Assembly: GCA_030649435.1 (NCBI GenBank)
Contig: JAUSKE010000176.1
Location: 1 to 5,464 of the forward strand
From: Deltaproteobacteria bacterium
Lineage (GTDB): Bacteria > UBA10199 > JACPAL01 > JACOUP01
DNA length: 5,464 nt
Direction of reading: 5' to 3'
The translations under genes and the position numbers were made by a program. The notes under the pieces were generated by a model. It saw only the letters and a list, made by a program, of their open reading frames with translations, did no database searches and was not told the origin of the DNA. Below, piece by piece: positions 1 to 5,464 of this stretch (position 1 is the stretch's first letter; each line of letters opens with the position of its first letter).

Positions 1-259
1 TTACTACCCCGGCGCCTTCGATAGTTATGCCCGAAAGGTTTTGAAGGAAAATGTCAAAGACTTGATTGAGGTGGCGGAAAATGAGGCGACCCATTTCGCC
101 TGTAACGCCGTGGTGGTCGGCAAGCAGATCGTGATGAACAGTGGTTGTCCCAAGATTACCCGTGATCTTGCCAAACGGGGCTACACCGTTCATGCAAGCG
201 ATACCTCTGAATTTATGAAGGCCGGCGGCTCCGCCAAGTGCCTGACGATAAGATTGTAG
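1..259 (+). CDS. Amidinotransferase / dimethylargininase-like guanidino hydrolase, C-terminal part only
   Basis: This is the last 85 codons of a gene whose 5' part lies outside the window; the reading frame is open from base 2 to the TAG at 257-259. The visible protein starts with YYPGAFDSYA, a segment typical of the pentein-fold amidinotransferase/DDAH family. It ends with GGSAKCLTIRL, where the Cys (codon 239-241) sits at the position of the catalytic nucleophile that attacks the guanidino carbon. Enzymes of this fold hydrolyse or transfer the amidino group of arginine, methylarginines or related compounds in the cytoplasm. The C-terminal third alone cannot separate a dimethylargininase from an arginine dihydrolase or an amidinotransferase. 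The catalytic His and the other substrate residues lie upstream and are not visible. The TTG at 41 is not a real start, because the conserved sequence continues upstream of it. Family assignment is firm and substrate is open. Confidence 0.85.
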   Translation, partial: YYPGAFDSYARKVLKENVKDLIEVAENEATHFACNAVVVGKQIVMNSGCPKITRDLAKRGYTVHASDTSEFMKAGGSAKCLTIRL

Positions 260-312
260 GTCCCGTTATTTCTGCTTGCCAGCCGGTTCGGTAAGGGCTA
301 GGGGTTAGGCCT

Positions 313-750
313 ATGGCAGATGGCGGGACACCAGCAGGACCGGTCCGTAAACTCTTTTGCAACCAATACCTGCGACCGGGAGGGAGGGTTGAGGTCGAAC
401 AGGACTGTACTCTTCCTGCAGGAAACAAGCCTCCGCAGGAGATGTACGCCCTGCTCAAACAGGCGGTGGAACAAAACCTTCTCCGCAAATTTCAAAAATG
501 GGCTTTTAGCGATTACCCAGTCTTGGCCTTTGAGGACCCGGCACTTGTCAATCGTGCCAAAACCAAAGGGCATGAATCTGAGAGCTGGATTATTGTCTCT
601 ATAGAAAAGATGGAAGATGGTTCCCAGTACGTCTTCATGAATTACTACTACTCGGGGAGTAGCCGCACCTGGGTCATGGACCCGGAACTTCTAAATCCCC
701 TTCAAGAAGCGCTCAATACCGCCCGGAAAAATCTTCTTGGAAAAGAGTAA
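313..750 (+). CDS. Hypothetical protein, 145 residues
   Basis: I do not recognise this family. The gene begins 53 nt after the stop of the guanidino-enzyme gene, on the same strand, so the two may be cotranscribed. The ATG at 313 has a G-rich, Shine-Dalgarno-like stretch (AGGGG) about 8 nt upstream. A later ATG at 442 has AGGAG directly abutting it, too close for normal spacing, so 313 is preferred with modest confidence. The first 40 or so residues are rich in Gly and Pro. Residues 42-65 look helical (QEMYALLKQAVEQNLLRKF). Residues 91-122 look like beta strands rich in aromatics (SWIIVSIEKM, QYVFMNYYYSG, TWVMD), and residues 125-145 are helical. There is no signal peptide or membrane segment, so a small soluble alpha/beta protein is likely. 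The protein-like composition argues that it is real, and it reads better than the opposing frames. Function unknown. Confidence 0.6.
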   Translation: MADGGTPAGPVRKLFCNQYLRPGGRVEVEQDCTLPAGNKPPQEMYALLKQAVEQNLLRKFQKWAFSDYPVLAFEDPALVNRAKTKGHESESWIIVSIEKMEDGSQYVFMNYYYSGSSRTWVMDPELLNPLQEALNTARKNLLGKE

Positions 751-769
751 CCTTTACCAAAAGCCCCAA

Positions 770-786
770 AAGGTACCAGGTACCTT
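770..786. repeat. 17-nt interrupted palindrome, possible terminator stem
   Basis: Perfect 8-bp arms, AAGGTACC and GGTACCTT, flank a single central A. As a hairpin this would open to a 7-bp stem with a 3-nt loop. The arms could be lengthened by CCC at 764-766 and GGG at 788-790 across unpaired A residues. It starts 20 nt after the stop codon of the 145-residue gene, a normal place for a terminator, but no U-tract follows on the plus strand. Confidence 0.45.
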
Positions 787-805
787 AGGGACCAATCTTA
801 ACAAC

Positions 806-827
806 ATGGTACTATTAATAGTACCAT
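806..827. repeat. Perfect 22-bp palindrome
   Basis: The 11-nt half ATGGTACTATT is followed directly by its exact reverse complement AATAGTACCAT. In RNA of either strand it could form a 9-bp stem with a 4-nt loop (TTAA). It lies between two convergent genes, about 30 nt beyond the stop of the minus-strand gene, so a bidirectional terminator is the simplest reading. The missing T-run and AT-rich stem make that uncertain. A protein-binding site or a remnant of a mobile repeat are alternatives. Confidence 0.6.
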
Positions 828-857
828 CTGGATAAAGAAGTATCTTCGAGGTAAAAT

Positions 858-2426
858 CTAATTCTGCCAGCGACAAACCGCGTTGGAATCGATCGGTTCC
901 CATTCGGCAGGAGGAGCCCAGTGGAGGTAGGTGCGGTTTCCTTCTGTCATTGAGTAGATACCAGCCCGGCCATAGGCAAAAATATCCGGATTGTCTACAG
1001 CAAGCCGGGCTCCTTTGCGGAATATTTCAGCGGTGCTATCGGCTTGAAAAGAAAGACCAGGAGTTTCCAGTTCCACGCCGAGTAAGTAAGAGACGAGTGC
1101 CAAACGAATAACGGTGTCCTGGTTGTTGTTGATTAGATTTTCTTTTTGGAAGGAGGAAGAGGGGTCATCGCCATACGGGTTTTCATCCGGGAACCGGGCA
1201 TCGTTTTCCGCCTCCACCAGCAGGGCCACTTCGCGCGCAGTGGCAGCATTGGGGATCAAGTACCCGTAGTTTGAAGGAAAGGCGACCTCCGGGTCGTAAA
1301 AATCGGTTCTTTCAAGGTGTGTGAGGGCGAGGTTAATAGTGAGTGCCTTGGCAAAGACAAAGGTTTCTGGATCCAGAACGGTTCTCATTGCCGCTTCGTC
1401 ATTTTTAAAGTTATCCGGGGTGAGGAACCCGGCTTCCACGAAAGGTTGAAAAACCTCCGGATCTTGAGCTGCCTTCAGGGCGTATCCCAAAATCACCTGC
1501 CCAGGTCCAAAACCTTGTTTGTGTCGGTCGGTTTTTTCCTTCATGGAGGCGACTCGCCAGATCATCCGTCGTTCCCAATCAGGACGGAGGGAGGAGATGT
1601 TATCTCTGACGGCGGGATCATCGGCGCAGTTTTTAGGAGTCTTGTCCTTCCAAAAATAAAGTTGTGGTAAGAAACTACAATCGTGCGCTGCATCATCAGA
1701 ATGGAATTGGCGTAAGGCGGTAACAAGAGGGTCGTCGTACATCGCATAGGCACTGTTAAAGAGGGTTTCATCGATCCGGTCCGAAAAGCTGCATTCGTCT
1801 CCCCAAAGATCACCCGCCCAGGTGCAGGCGGAGACATCTTGCCAGATATCGTGCGGCTCCAGGTGGGTCATCTCCTGAAGAAAGGAGGCGTAAAAGGTGA
1901 GGTAGACGTTGGCCGGTTTCATATTGTGCAGGTTGGCGACCAGATGAGCCGCAGCCCAGATCTGATCGTCATAAGGGTGAAGGATCTCAAGAAAACTTCC
2001 GAAGGTTTCTACCTGGGCGCAGTACGGTTGAATATCAAGACGGATCCCCAGCTCTTGTGTGCAATGGTTGGGGGATTCGCCAACACAGAGTTGACTGTAA
2101 TCACCGTCGCTAGGGTGGCCGTATGCCGAGATCCGGGTCTCACAAATGATATCGGATGGGAAAGAGGCGTTCCATAGAGGATTTACCGAATAGGGCCTTT
2201 CGTACAACCTCCGATAAATTTCGATGACATCCGGACGGAGAAGTGGGTTCTCCATGGTCTCACCATCTGTTTCCGTCATCATCGAATGGACCCCGAGTGA
2301 TTGGGTGGGGGCTTGATCGAGAAGCTGCCTGATCCGCTCACTCGGACGACTCCAAAAAATAGTCTCTGGGACGAAAAAACGGGGAGGGGCCGTATTGATA
2401 GTTCCTGTAGTCGGGTTTAGCACCAT
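858..2426 (-). CDS. Hypothetical protein, 522 residues, nine cysteines
   Basis: I do not recognise the family. The frame is long and protein-like throughout, with TAG-free coding from the ATG at 2426 and an in-frame TAA only four codons upstream (2438-2436), so the start cannot lie much further out. The Shine-Dalgarno region is weak. A second candidate start is the Met-Met pair at residues 49-50, preceded by a GGGG run. Cysteines fall at 95, 114, 122, 136, 201, 212, 250, 267 and 518, clustered in the first half. Such spacing is common in disulfide-bonded exported proteins, yet neither start gives a hydrophobic signal peptide and no membrane segment is visible. Residues 140-190 and 310-375 look mainly helical, and the protein is rich in Asp, Glu, Trp and Tyr overall. 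It lies 44 nt downstream of the exported barrel-like protein on the same strand and may share its transcript. Function, ligand and location are unknown. Confidence 0.75.
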   Translation of the reverse strand: MVLNPTTGTINTAPPRFFVPETIFWSRPSERIRQLLDQAPTQSLGVHSMMTETDGETMENPLLRPDVIEIYRRLYERPYSVNPLWNASFPSDIICETRISAYGHPSDGDYSQLCVGESPNHCTQELGIRLDIQPYCAQVETFGSFLEILHPYDDQIWAAAHLVANLHNMKPANVYLTFYASFLQEMTHLEPHDIWQDVSACTWAGDLWGDECSFSDRIDETLFNSAYAMYDDPLVTALRQFHSDDAAHDCSFLPQLYFWKDKTPKNCADDPAVRDNISSLRPDWERRMIWRVASMKEKTDRHKQGFGPGQVILGYALKAAQDPEVFQPFVEAGFLTPDNFKNDEAAMRTVLDPETFVFAKALTINLALTHLERTDFYDPEVAFPSNYGYLIPNAATAREVALLVEAENDARFPDENPYGDDPSSSFQKENLINNNQDTVIRLALVSYLLGVELETPGLSFQADSTAEIFRKGARLAVDNPDIFAYGRAGIYSMTEGNRTYLHWAPPAEWEPIDSNAVCRWQN

Positions 2427-2470
2427 TGGCCGCTGTTATCGTCGTTCGGGGGATAGAGTTGCCTTGATTT

Positions 2471-3196
2471 TTACTCCCCAAAGTGAATGACATACTCTAG
2501 CCCTAGGCCGACGCCGTTCTTTTTATCCATGAACTCATTCCGGCGGAATTCGGCAATGGCGTAAAACCAGTTGACGAGGCGGCAGCCCAGTTGGTGTTCA
2601 GTGGCCCAAATGTTTTCATCCCCTCCCGCCCCATAGGTCATGTTGTGGTCGGCAAATCCCTTAATGTAGACACGCCGGTGAAAAAAATCGGGGAACGGGG
2701 TAATATTATAGACATGCTCGATCTGCCAACCAGTGCCCGGGGCTGAATCGATTTGCAAAGCATGAAAATTGATAAAATAGTTCATATGGATCTTTTGAAA
2801 GAACTGATCCAACCATGGTGTTTTGGAGAGCTGCCAGAGAAAGCCGAAACGGGCGATGTCGTTGTCCGTCCCTGAGAGGATGGCCCATTGGAAGGTCAGG
2901 GCGAAGGGGAGTTTCTTGGGCAGAAACCAGCGGAGATTTTGTTCCGTAAAATAATTTTCGAGGTCATGGTTCGAATTTTTGTCCGGTGGGTTAAAGAGAT
3001 TAACGAAGGAAAAATACTGAAAATGGGCGGGCAGGTTGGCGAGGAGATCGATGCTCAAGATGCTGAAGTTGCGGGTGTCGTAGTACCCCTGAAGGTCGAT
3101 AAAACCATCCGTCGCCTTCTTGGGGCTCACCTCTTCGGCCTCAACTGAAGCAATAAGGGCGAAAAACAGTATCCCGGCAAAGAATCCTCTCTTCAT
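2471..3196 (-). CDS. Exported protein, probable outer-membrane beta-barrel
   Basis: A 241-residue protein begins with a clear signal peptide: MKR, a hydrophobic core at residues 4-17 and a likely cleavage after Ala20 (VEA, then EE). The mature part is dense in alternating polar and aromatic residues that read as amphipathic strands, for example FIDLQGYYD, FQYFSFVNLF, ALTFQWAIL, HMNYFINFHALQI, RRVYIKGFADH, NWFYAIAEFRR and GVGLGLEYVIHF. The C-terminus is Phe followed by Gly-Glu, close to the usual terminal aromatic of outer-membrane barrels. Overall size and texture recall Tsx-type channels, but that link is an impression and not a recognised motif. The start at 3196 is chosen because it gives the signal peptide, has a GGGGG run about 4 nt upstream, and its ATG overlaps the TGA of the upstream hemolysin III gene (ATGA), implying translational coupling. 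The frame stays open for 127 codons further upstream, but that stretch reads through the hemolysin III gene in another frame and is not coding. Confidence 0.75.
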   Translation of the reverse strand: MKRGFFAGILFFALIASVEAEEVSPKKATDGFIDLQGYYDTRNFSILSIDLLANLPAHFQYFSFVNLFNPPDKNSNHDLENYFTEQNLRWFLPKKLPFALTFQWAILSGTDNDIARFGFLWQLSKTPWLDQFFQKIHMNYFINFHALQIDSAPGTGWQIEHVYNITPFPDFFHRRVYIKGFADHNMTYGAGGDENIWATEHQLGCRLVNWFYAIAEFRRNEFMDKKNGVGLGLEYVIHFGE

Positions 3197-3906
3197 GGAG
3201 CCCCCATAAGCGGCAGGAGGGTGAGGTAAATTGTTAAAAAGTGGCTGGCGGTACCGCCTAAAACGAAGAGGTGCCAGATTTCGTGAAACCCAAATCGGCC
3301 GGGCCAGGGGTTCGGTTTTTCCAGGGCAAAGAAGAGAGAACCGATCATAAAAAAGAACCCACCTAGAATTAAACCAAAAATCCCTTTCCAGCCAGTTTCG
3401 CGGAGGATCGCTGGCAAGAGTGGTACAGAGATCCACCCCATAACGGTGTAGTAGACCACCAAAAACCATTTGGGGATATTCGGGCGGATGACCTTGAGGA
3501 AGATCCCTATTAAAGCAGCCGCCCAGACAGTGCTGAGAAGGATCCAGCCGGTATTGTTTCGAAGGAGGATCAGGCAAAAAGGGGTGAAGGTGCCGGCAAT
3601 CAGAATGAAGATCGAGTAGTAGTCAAACTCTCTCAAAATGGATTCCACCTTTTCAGTTGAATCAATCCCATGGTGGAGGGCGCTCGAGACAAAGAGGTTG
3701 GTGAGGGTTAGACCGTAGATCGTAAAACCGACAACAGGCCAACCCTTGTTGGTGGCTAACGCGGTGATAACTAAAACGGTGGAACCTAAAATGGAGAGGA
3801 GGGCGCCAGTCATCGAAATAAAGGTGGAGTAGACCTCATCGGTGACATGAATGCTTTTATCTTTGCTTAATTTTCTTTCTGAAAGGGGGCGGGTTAAAAA
3901 TGCCAT
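3193..3906 (-). CDS. Hemolysin III / PAQR-family integral membrane protein
   Basis: This 237-residue protein belongs to the hemolysin III (YqfA/PAQR, HlyIII) family of seven-helix inner-membrane proteins, whose bacterial role is poorly defined despite the name. About seven hydrophobic segments can be drawn, near residues 28-50, 57-78, 93-115, 120-140, 147-168, 175-195 and 208-232. Family hallmarks are visible: SSALHH at 74-79, Asp95 in the third helix, GTFTPF at 105-110 and HEIWH at 208-212 followed by SH at 221-222. In PAQR structures the first-motif His and the late HxxxH histidines bind zinc. The usual E..N...H signature of helix 1 reads EVYSTFIS (residues 24-31) here, lacking the Asn and His. 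The N-terminus is about 15-20 residues longer than usual. The ATG at 3906 has no good Shine-Dalgarno and sits 8 nt after the hisF stop, so translation may rely on ribosomes leaving hisF. Its TGA overlaps the next gene's ATG. Confidence 0.88.
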   Translation of the reverse strand: MAFLTRPLSERKLSKDKSIHVTDEVYSTFISMTGALLSILGSTVLVITALATNKGWPVVGFTIYGLTLTNLFVSSALHHGIDSTEKVESILREFDYYSIFILIAGTFTPFCLILLRNNTGWILLSTVWAAALIGIFLKVIRPNIPKWFLVVYYTVMGWISVPLLPAILRETGWKGIFGLILGGFFFMIGSLFFALEKPNPWPGRFGFHEIWHLFVLGGTASHFLTIYLTLLPLMGAP

Positions 3907-3914
3907 TGTTGAAG

Positions 3915-4757
3915 TTAAATTCTTATGGGGAGATTCTTTTTTGTCAAAAACTTTTTTGCCTCTCTAACTGTAAATTCCCCGAAATGAAAAATCGAGGCGG
4001 CGAGGACCGCGTCGGCCTTTCCTTTTGTGAATCCGTCATAGAGGTGCTGGAGAGTCCCAACGCCGCCGGAGGCGATGATCGGGATCCGGACTGCTTCACT
4101 GATGGTTCGCGTCAGCTCAAGATCGTAACCAGACTTTGTTCCATCTCGGTCCATGCTGGTGACCAAGATTTCGCCGGCGCCGAACTTTTCCATCTTGCAG
4201 GCCCACTCTATCACGTCCAGACCGGTTGGTTTACGGCCGCCGTGTGTGAAAACTTCCCAGTGGGATGAACGGGTGGTGAGGGTCGGGCGCCCGGCCGCGC
4301 GCAATTTATGAGCACGGCTGGGCGGAACCTGAGACAGGACCCGTTCATCCAACTTGGCTCTCTTCGCATCAATCGCAACAACGATGCACTGGCTACCAAA
4401 TTTGAGTGAGGCCTCTTGGACAAATTTCGGGTTGGCTACAGCCGCCGTGTTGATCGAAACCTTGTCGGCGCCGGCGTTCAGGAGGTCACGGATATCTTGA
4501 ATCGTGCGGACACCGCCACCGACTGTCAGCGGCATAAAAATCTCGGAAGCGGTCCGGGTCACAATATTGAGCAGGATCTTTCTTTTTTCGTGTGAAGCGG
4601 TGATGTCCAAAAACACAAGCTCATCCGCCCCCTGGCGATCGTACTCACGGGCAACGGCGACCGGATCACCGGCATCCCGAAGGTTTAAAAATTTTGTCCC
4701 TTTGACGACACGCCCCTCTTTGACATCGAGGCAGGGGATGATTCTCTTCGTCAGCAT
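3915..4757 (-). CDS. hisF: Imidazole glycerol phosphate synthase cyclase subunit HisF, with an unusual loop insertion
   Basis: HisF is the (beta/alpha)8-barrel cyclase of the HisF-HisH complex. It uses ammonia from the HisH glutaminase to convert PRFAR to imidazole glycerol phosphate and AICAR, in cytoplasmic histidine synthesis. Family sequence is unmistakable: RIIPCLDVKEGRVVKG with catalytic Asp11, DELVFLDITAS, TVGGGVR (78-84), ADKVSINTAA, VVAIDAKR with catalytic Asp130, THGGRKPTG (171-179), GAGEILVTSMDRDGT, PIIASGGVG and ALAAS-type AASIFHF. At 280 residues it is about 27 longer than the usual 253. The excess lies at residues 137-165, between DAKR and WEVFTHGG, and is encoded by a palindromic DNA element (listed separately). 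Catalytic and phosphate-binding motifs are otherwise intact and there is no frameshift, so the enzyme may be functional. The start ATG at 4757 overlaps the last 7 nt of hisA, with GAGG about 10 nt upstream. Confidence 0.98.
   Translation of the reverse strand: MLTKRIIPCLDVKEGRVVKGTKFLNLRDAGDPVAVAREYDRQGADELVFLDITASHEKRKILLNIVTRTASEIFMPLTVGGGVRTIQDIRDLLNAGADKVSINTAAVANPKFVQEASLKFGSQCIVVAIDAKRAKLDERVLSQVPPSRAHKLRAAGRPTLTTRSSHWEVFTHGGRKPTGLDVIEWACKMEKFGAGEILVTSMDRDGTKSGYDLELTRTISEAVRIPIIASGGVGTLQHLYDGFTKGKADAVLAASIFHFGEFTVREAKKFLTKKNLPIRI
4263..4350 (-). repeat. 88-nt palindromic element inserted in frame in hisF
   Basis: Perfect 12-bp inverted repeats bound the stretch: GGATGAACGGGT at 4263-4274 and ACCCGTTCATCC at 4339-4350. 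Inside, 4288-4302 and 4310-4324 form a second stem around the 7-nt loop at 4303-4309. In the hisF mRNA sense this 15-bp inner stem has 12 Watson-Crick pairs, two G-U wobbles and one A-C mismatch. By hand count it is about two-thirds G+C, richer than its surroundings. It covers the last base of codon 136 and codons 137-165 of hisF, exactly the residues that exceed normal HisF length. Removing 87 nt leaves DAKR, four residues, then WEVFTHGG, a normal spacing. I infer an inserted palindromic repeat kept in frame. No second copy is present in this window, so its repeat status is unproven. Confidence 0.7.
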
Positions 4758-5461
4758 ACTTTCAACGCCTCTTTCAGATCTAACTTTCCTTCATAGAGTG
4801 CCTTCCCTAAAATTGCTCCTTCAATACCAGCCTCTTTTAGTTTCTTCAAATCTTCAAGAGAGGAGATGCCGCCAGAGGCGATGATTGGGATGCCGACACT
4901 CTCGCACAATTTTTCGAGCGCCTCGAAGTTGGGGCCGTTCATCATCCCGTCCCGTTTGATGTCGGTGTAGATGATTGTATTGGCCCCCATCTCTTCACAC
5001 TGTTGGGCGAGCGCCATTGCTGTTTGGTCCGTCGTTTCCTTCCACCCTTTCACCGCGACCTTGCCATCTTTGGCGTCGATGCCGATCGCGACCCGTTCCG
5101 GATACCCTTCGCAGAGGATCTGGATCAAGTCGGGGTCTTCAATCGCCGCAGTACCGATGACGATCCGTCCGGCACCGAGGGTCAGGTAGATTTCTGCAAT
5201 TTCTTCGTTCCGGATCCCACCGCCGATCTGGACCGGCACCTCGACCGATTGGAGGATCGATTCAATCACGCCGGTATTTTTTGGTTCTCCGGTCAGCGCC
5301 CCGTCGAGGTCGACAACATGCAGCCACTGGGCCCCCGCCGCGATCCATTTTTTAGCCGCCTCTACCGGGTCGTCAAAATAGACCTTCATCTGGTTGAACT
5401 CCCCTTGGGTCAACCGGACCGCCTTGCCATCCTTGATATCAATTGCGGGGTAGAGAATCAT
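4751..5461 (-). CDS. hisA: Phosphoribosylformimino-5-aminoimidazole carboxamide ribotide isomerase HisA
   Basis: HisA is the barrel-fold isomerase that opens the ribose ring of ProFAR to give PRFAR, the substrate of HisF encoded immediately downstream. The 236-residue protein has the normal family length. It starts with MILYPAIDIKDGKAVRL (catalytic Asp8), followed by LHVVDLDGA (47-55), VQIGGGIR (77-84), GAGRIVIGTAA, GIDAKDGKVAVKGW with the second catalytic Asp129, YTDIKRDGMMNGPN (165-178), IIASGGIS (193-200) and GAILGKALYEGK. Nothing is missing or inserted. The ATG at 5461 lies four bases from the window edge, so its ribosome-binding site and any upstream his gene are out of view. That start gives the canonical N-terminus. 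The TGA at 4753-4751 lies inside the hisF start region (7-nt overlap), implying coupled translation of the two consecutive pathway enzymes. Confidence 0.98.
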   Translation of the reverse strand: MILYPAIDIKDGKAVRLTQGEFNQMKVYFDDPVEAAKKWIAAGAQWLHVVDLDGALTGEPKNTGVIESILQSVEVPVQIGGGIRNEEIAEIYLTLGAGRIVIGTAAIEDPDLIQILCEGYPERVAIGIDAKDGKVAVKGWKETTDQTAMALAQQCEEMGANTIIYTDIKRDGMMNGPNFEALEKLCESVGIPIIASGGISSLEDLKKLKEAGIEGAILGKALYEGKLDLKEALKVC

Positions 5462-5464
5462 ATT

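Larger units (their letters stand above)
751..857. other. Convergent intergenic gap with palindromes
   Basis: The gap separates the 3' ends of a plus-strand and a minus-strand gene, so it should carry transcription stops for both directions and no promoter is expected. It is AT-rich and contains two palindromes (listed separately), together carrying four GTAC tetranucleotides between 773 and 824. No long T-run follows either palindrome, so a classical intrinsic terminator is not clear. Confidence 0.6.

Noticed and set aside
337..424. Short palindromes GGACCGGTCC (337-346) and TTCCTGCAGGAA (413-424) in the 145-residue gene
   Set aside because: They are only 10 and 12 bp, do not pair with each other to bound an element, and show no relation to the hisF element. 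Chance is the likelier explanation.
1317..2177. Plus-strand open frames opposite the 522-residue gene (1317-1670 and 1839-2177)
   Set aside because: They are shadows of the long minus-strand gene, with no recognisable motif and no plausible promoter or spacing.
3197..3577. 127 further open codons upstream of the signal-peptide protein in the same frame
   Set aside because: They lie over the hemolysin III gene in another frame. The composition is not protein-like, and the internal ATG at 3196 gives a signal peptide and an ATGA overlap.
3699..3708. A 10-nt match (TGGTGAGGGT) to part of the hisF palindromic element
   Set aside because: It encodes Thr-Leu-Thr in a hydrophobic helix of the hemolysin III gene. 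There are no inverted repeats around it, so the match is likely chance.
4211..4423. 70-codon minus-strand frame across the hisF insertion, considered as a gene carried by the palindromic element
   Set aside because: It is an alternate frame of hisF extending well beyond the element on both sides, with no start signal or recognisable motif. The hisF frame itself is intact.
4936..4944. CCGTTCATC in hisA, resembling one end of the hisF element
   Set aside because: It encodes the conserved MMNG segment of HisA, no partner arm is nearby, and 9 nt is too short to count as another copy.

Overview
The window looks like chromosomal DNA of a Gram-negative bacterium with roughly balanced base composition. 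A signal-peptide protein with outer-membrane barrel character supports a Gram-negative envelope. The two histidine genes, the PAQR-type membrane protein and the guanidino-enzyme fragment are all bacterial in style. The sequence alone does not fix the phylum; a deltaproteobacterial or related environmental lineage is only a guess.

Layout: on the plus strand, the C-terminal end of an amidinotransferase/dimethylargininase-fold enzyme (1-259, catalytic Cys present) is followed by a small unrecognised gene (313-750). A short convergent intergenic gap (751-857) holds two palindromes, one a perfect 22-bp palindrome. Everything from 858 to 5461 is on the minus strand. In transcription order it reads hisA (5461-4751), hisF (4757-3915), a hemolysin III/PAQR-type seven-helix membrane protein (3906-3193), an exported barrel-like protein (3196-2471) and a 522-residue cysteine-containing protein of unknown function (2426-858). 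hisA and hisF overlap by 7 nt, hisF and the hemolysin III gene are 8 nt apart, and the hemolysin III stop overlaps the next start as ATGA. The first four therefore look like one transcript. The last gene is 44 nt further on and may belong to it.

HisA isomerises ProFAR to PRFAR, and HisF is the cyclase that turns PRFAR plus ammonia into IGP and AICAR. Both keep their paired catalytic aspartates (HisA D8/D129, HisF D11/D130). The two envelope genes downstream have no evident role in histidine synthesis.

The most unusual feature is inside hisF. The protein is 280 residues long, against about 253 for the family, because extra residues sit in the loop just after catalytic D130. The DNA encoding them (4263-4350) is bounded by perfect 12-bp inverted repeats and encloses a second, 15-bp stem with a 7-nt loop. 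The element covers 29 complete codons plus one base, and removing 87 nt would restore a normal-length HisF loop. This resembles a palindromic element inserted in frame into an essential-type enzyme gene, by analogy with the Rickettsia palindromic elements, and is the best candidate here for something undescribed.
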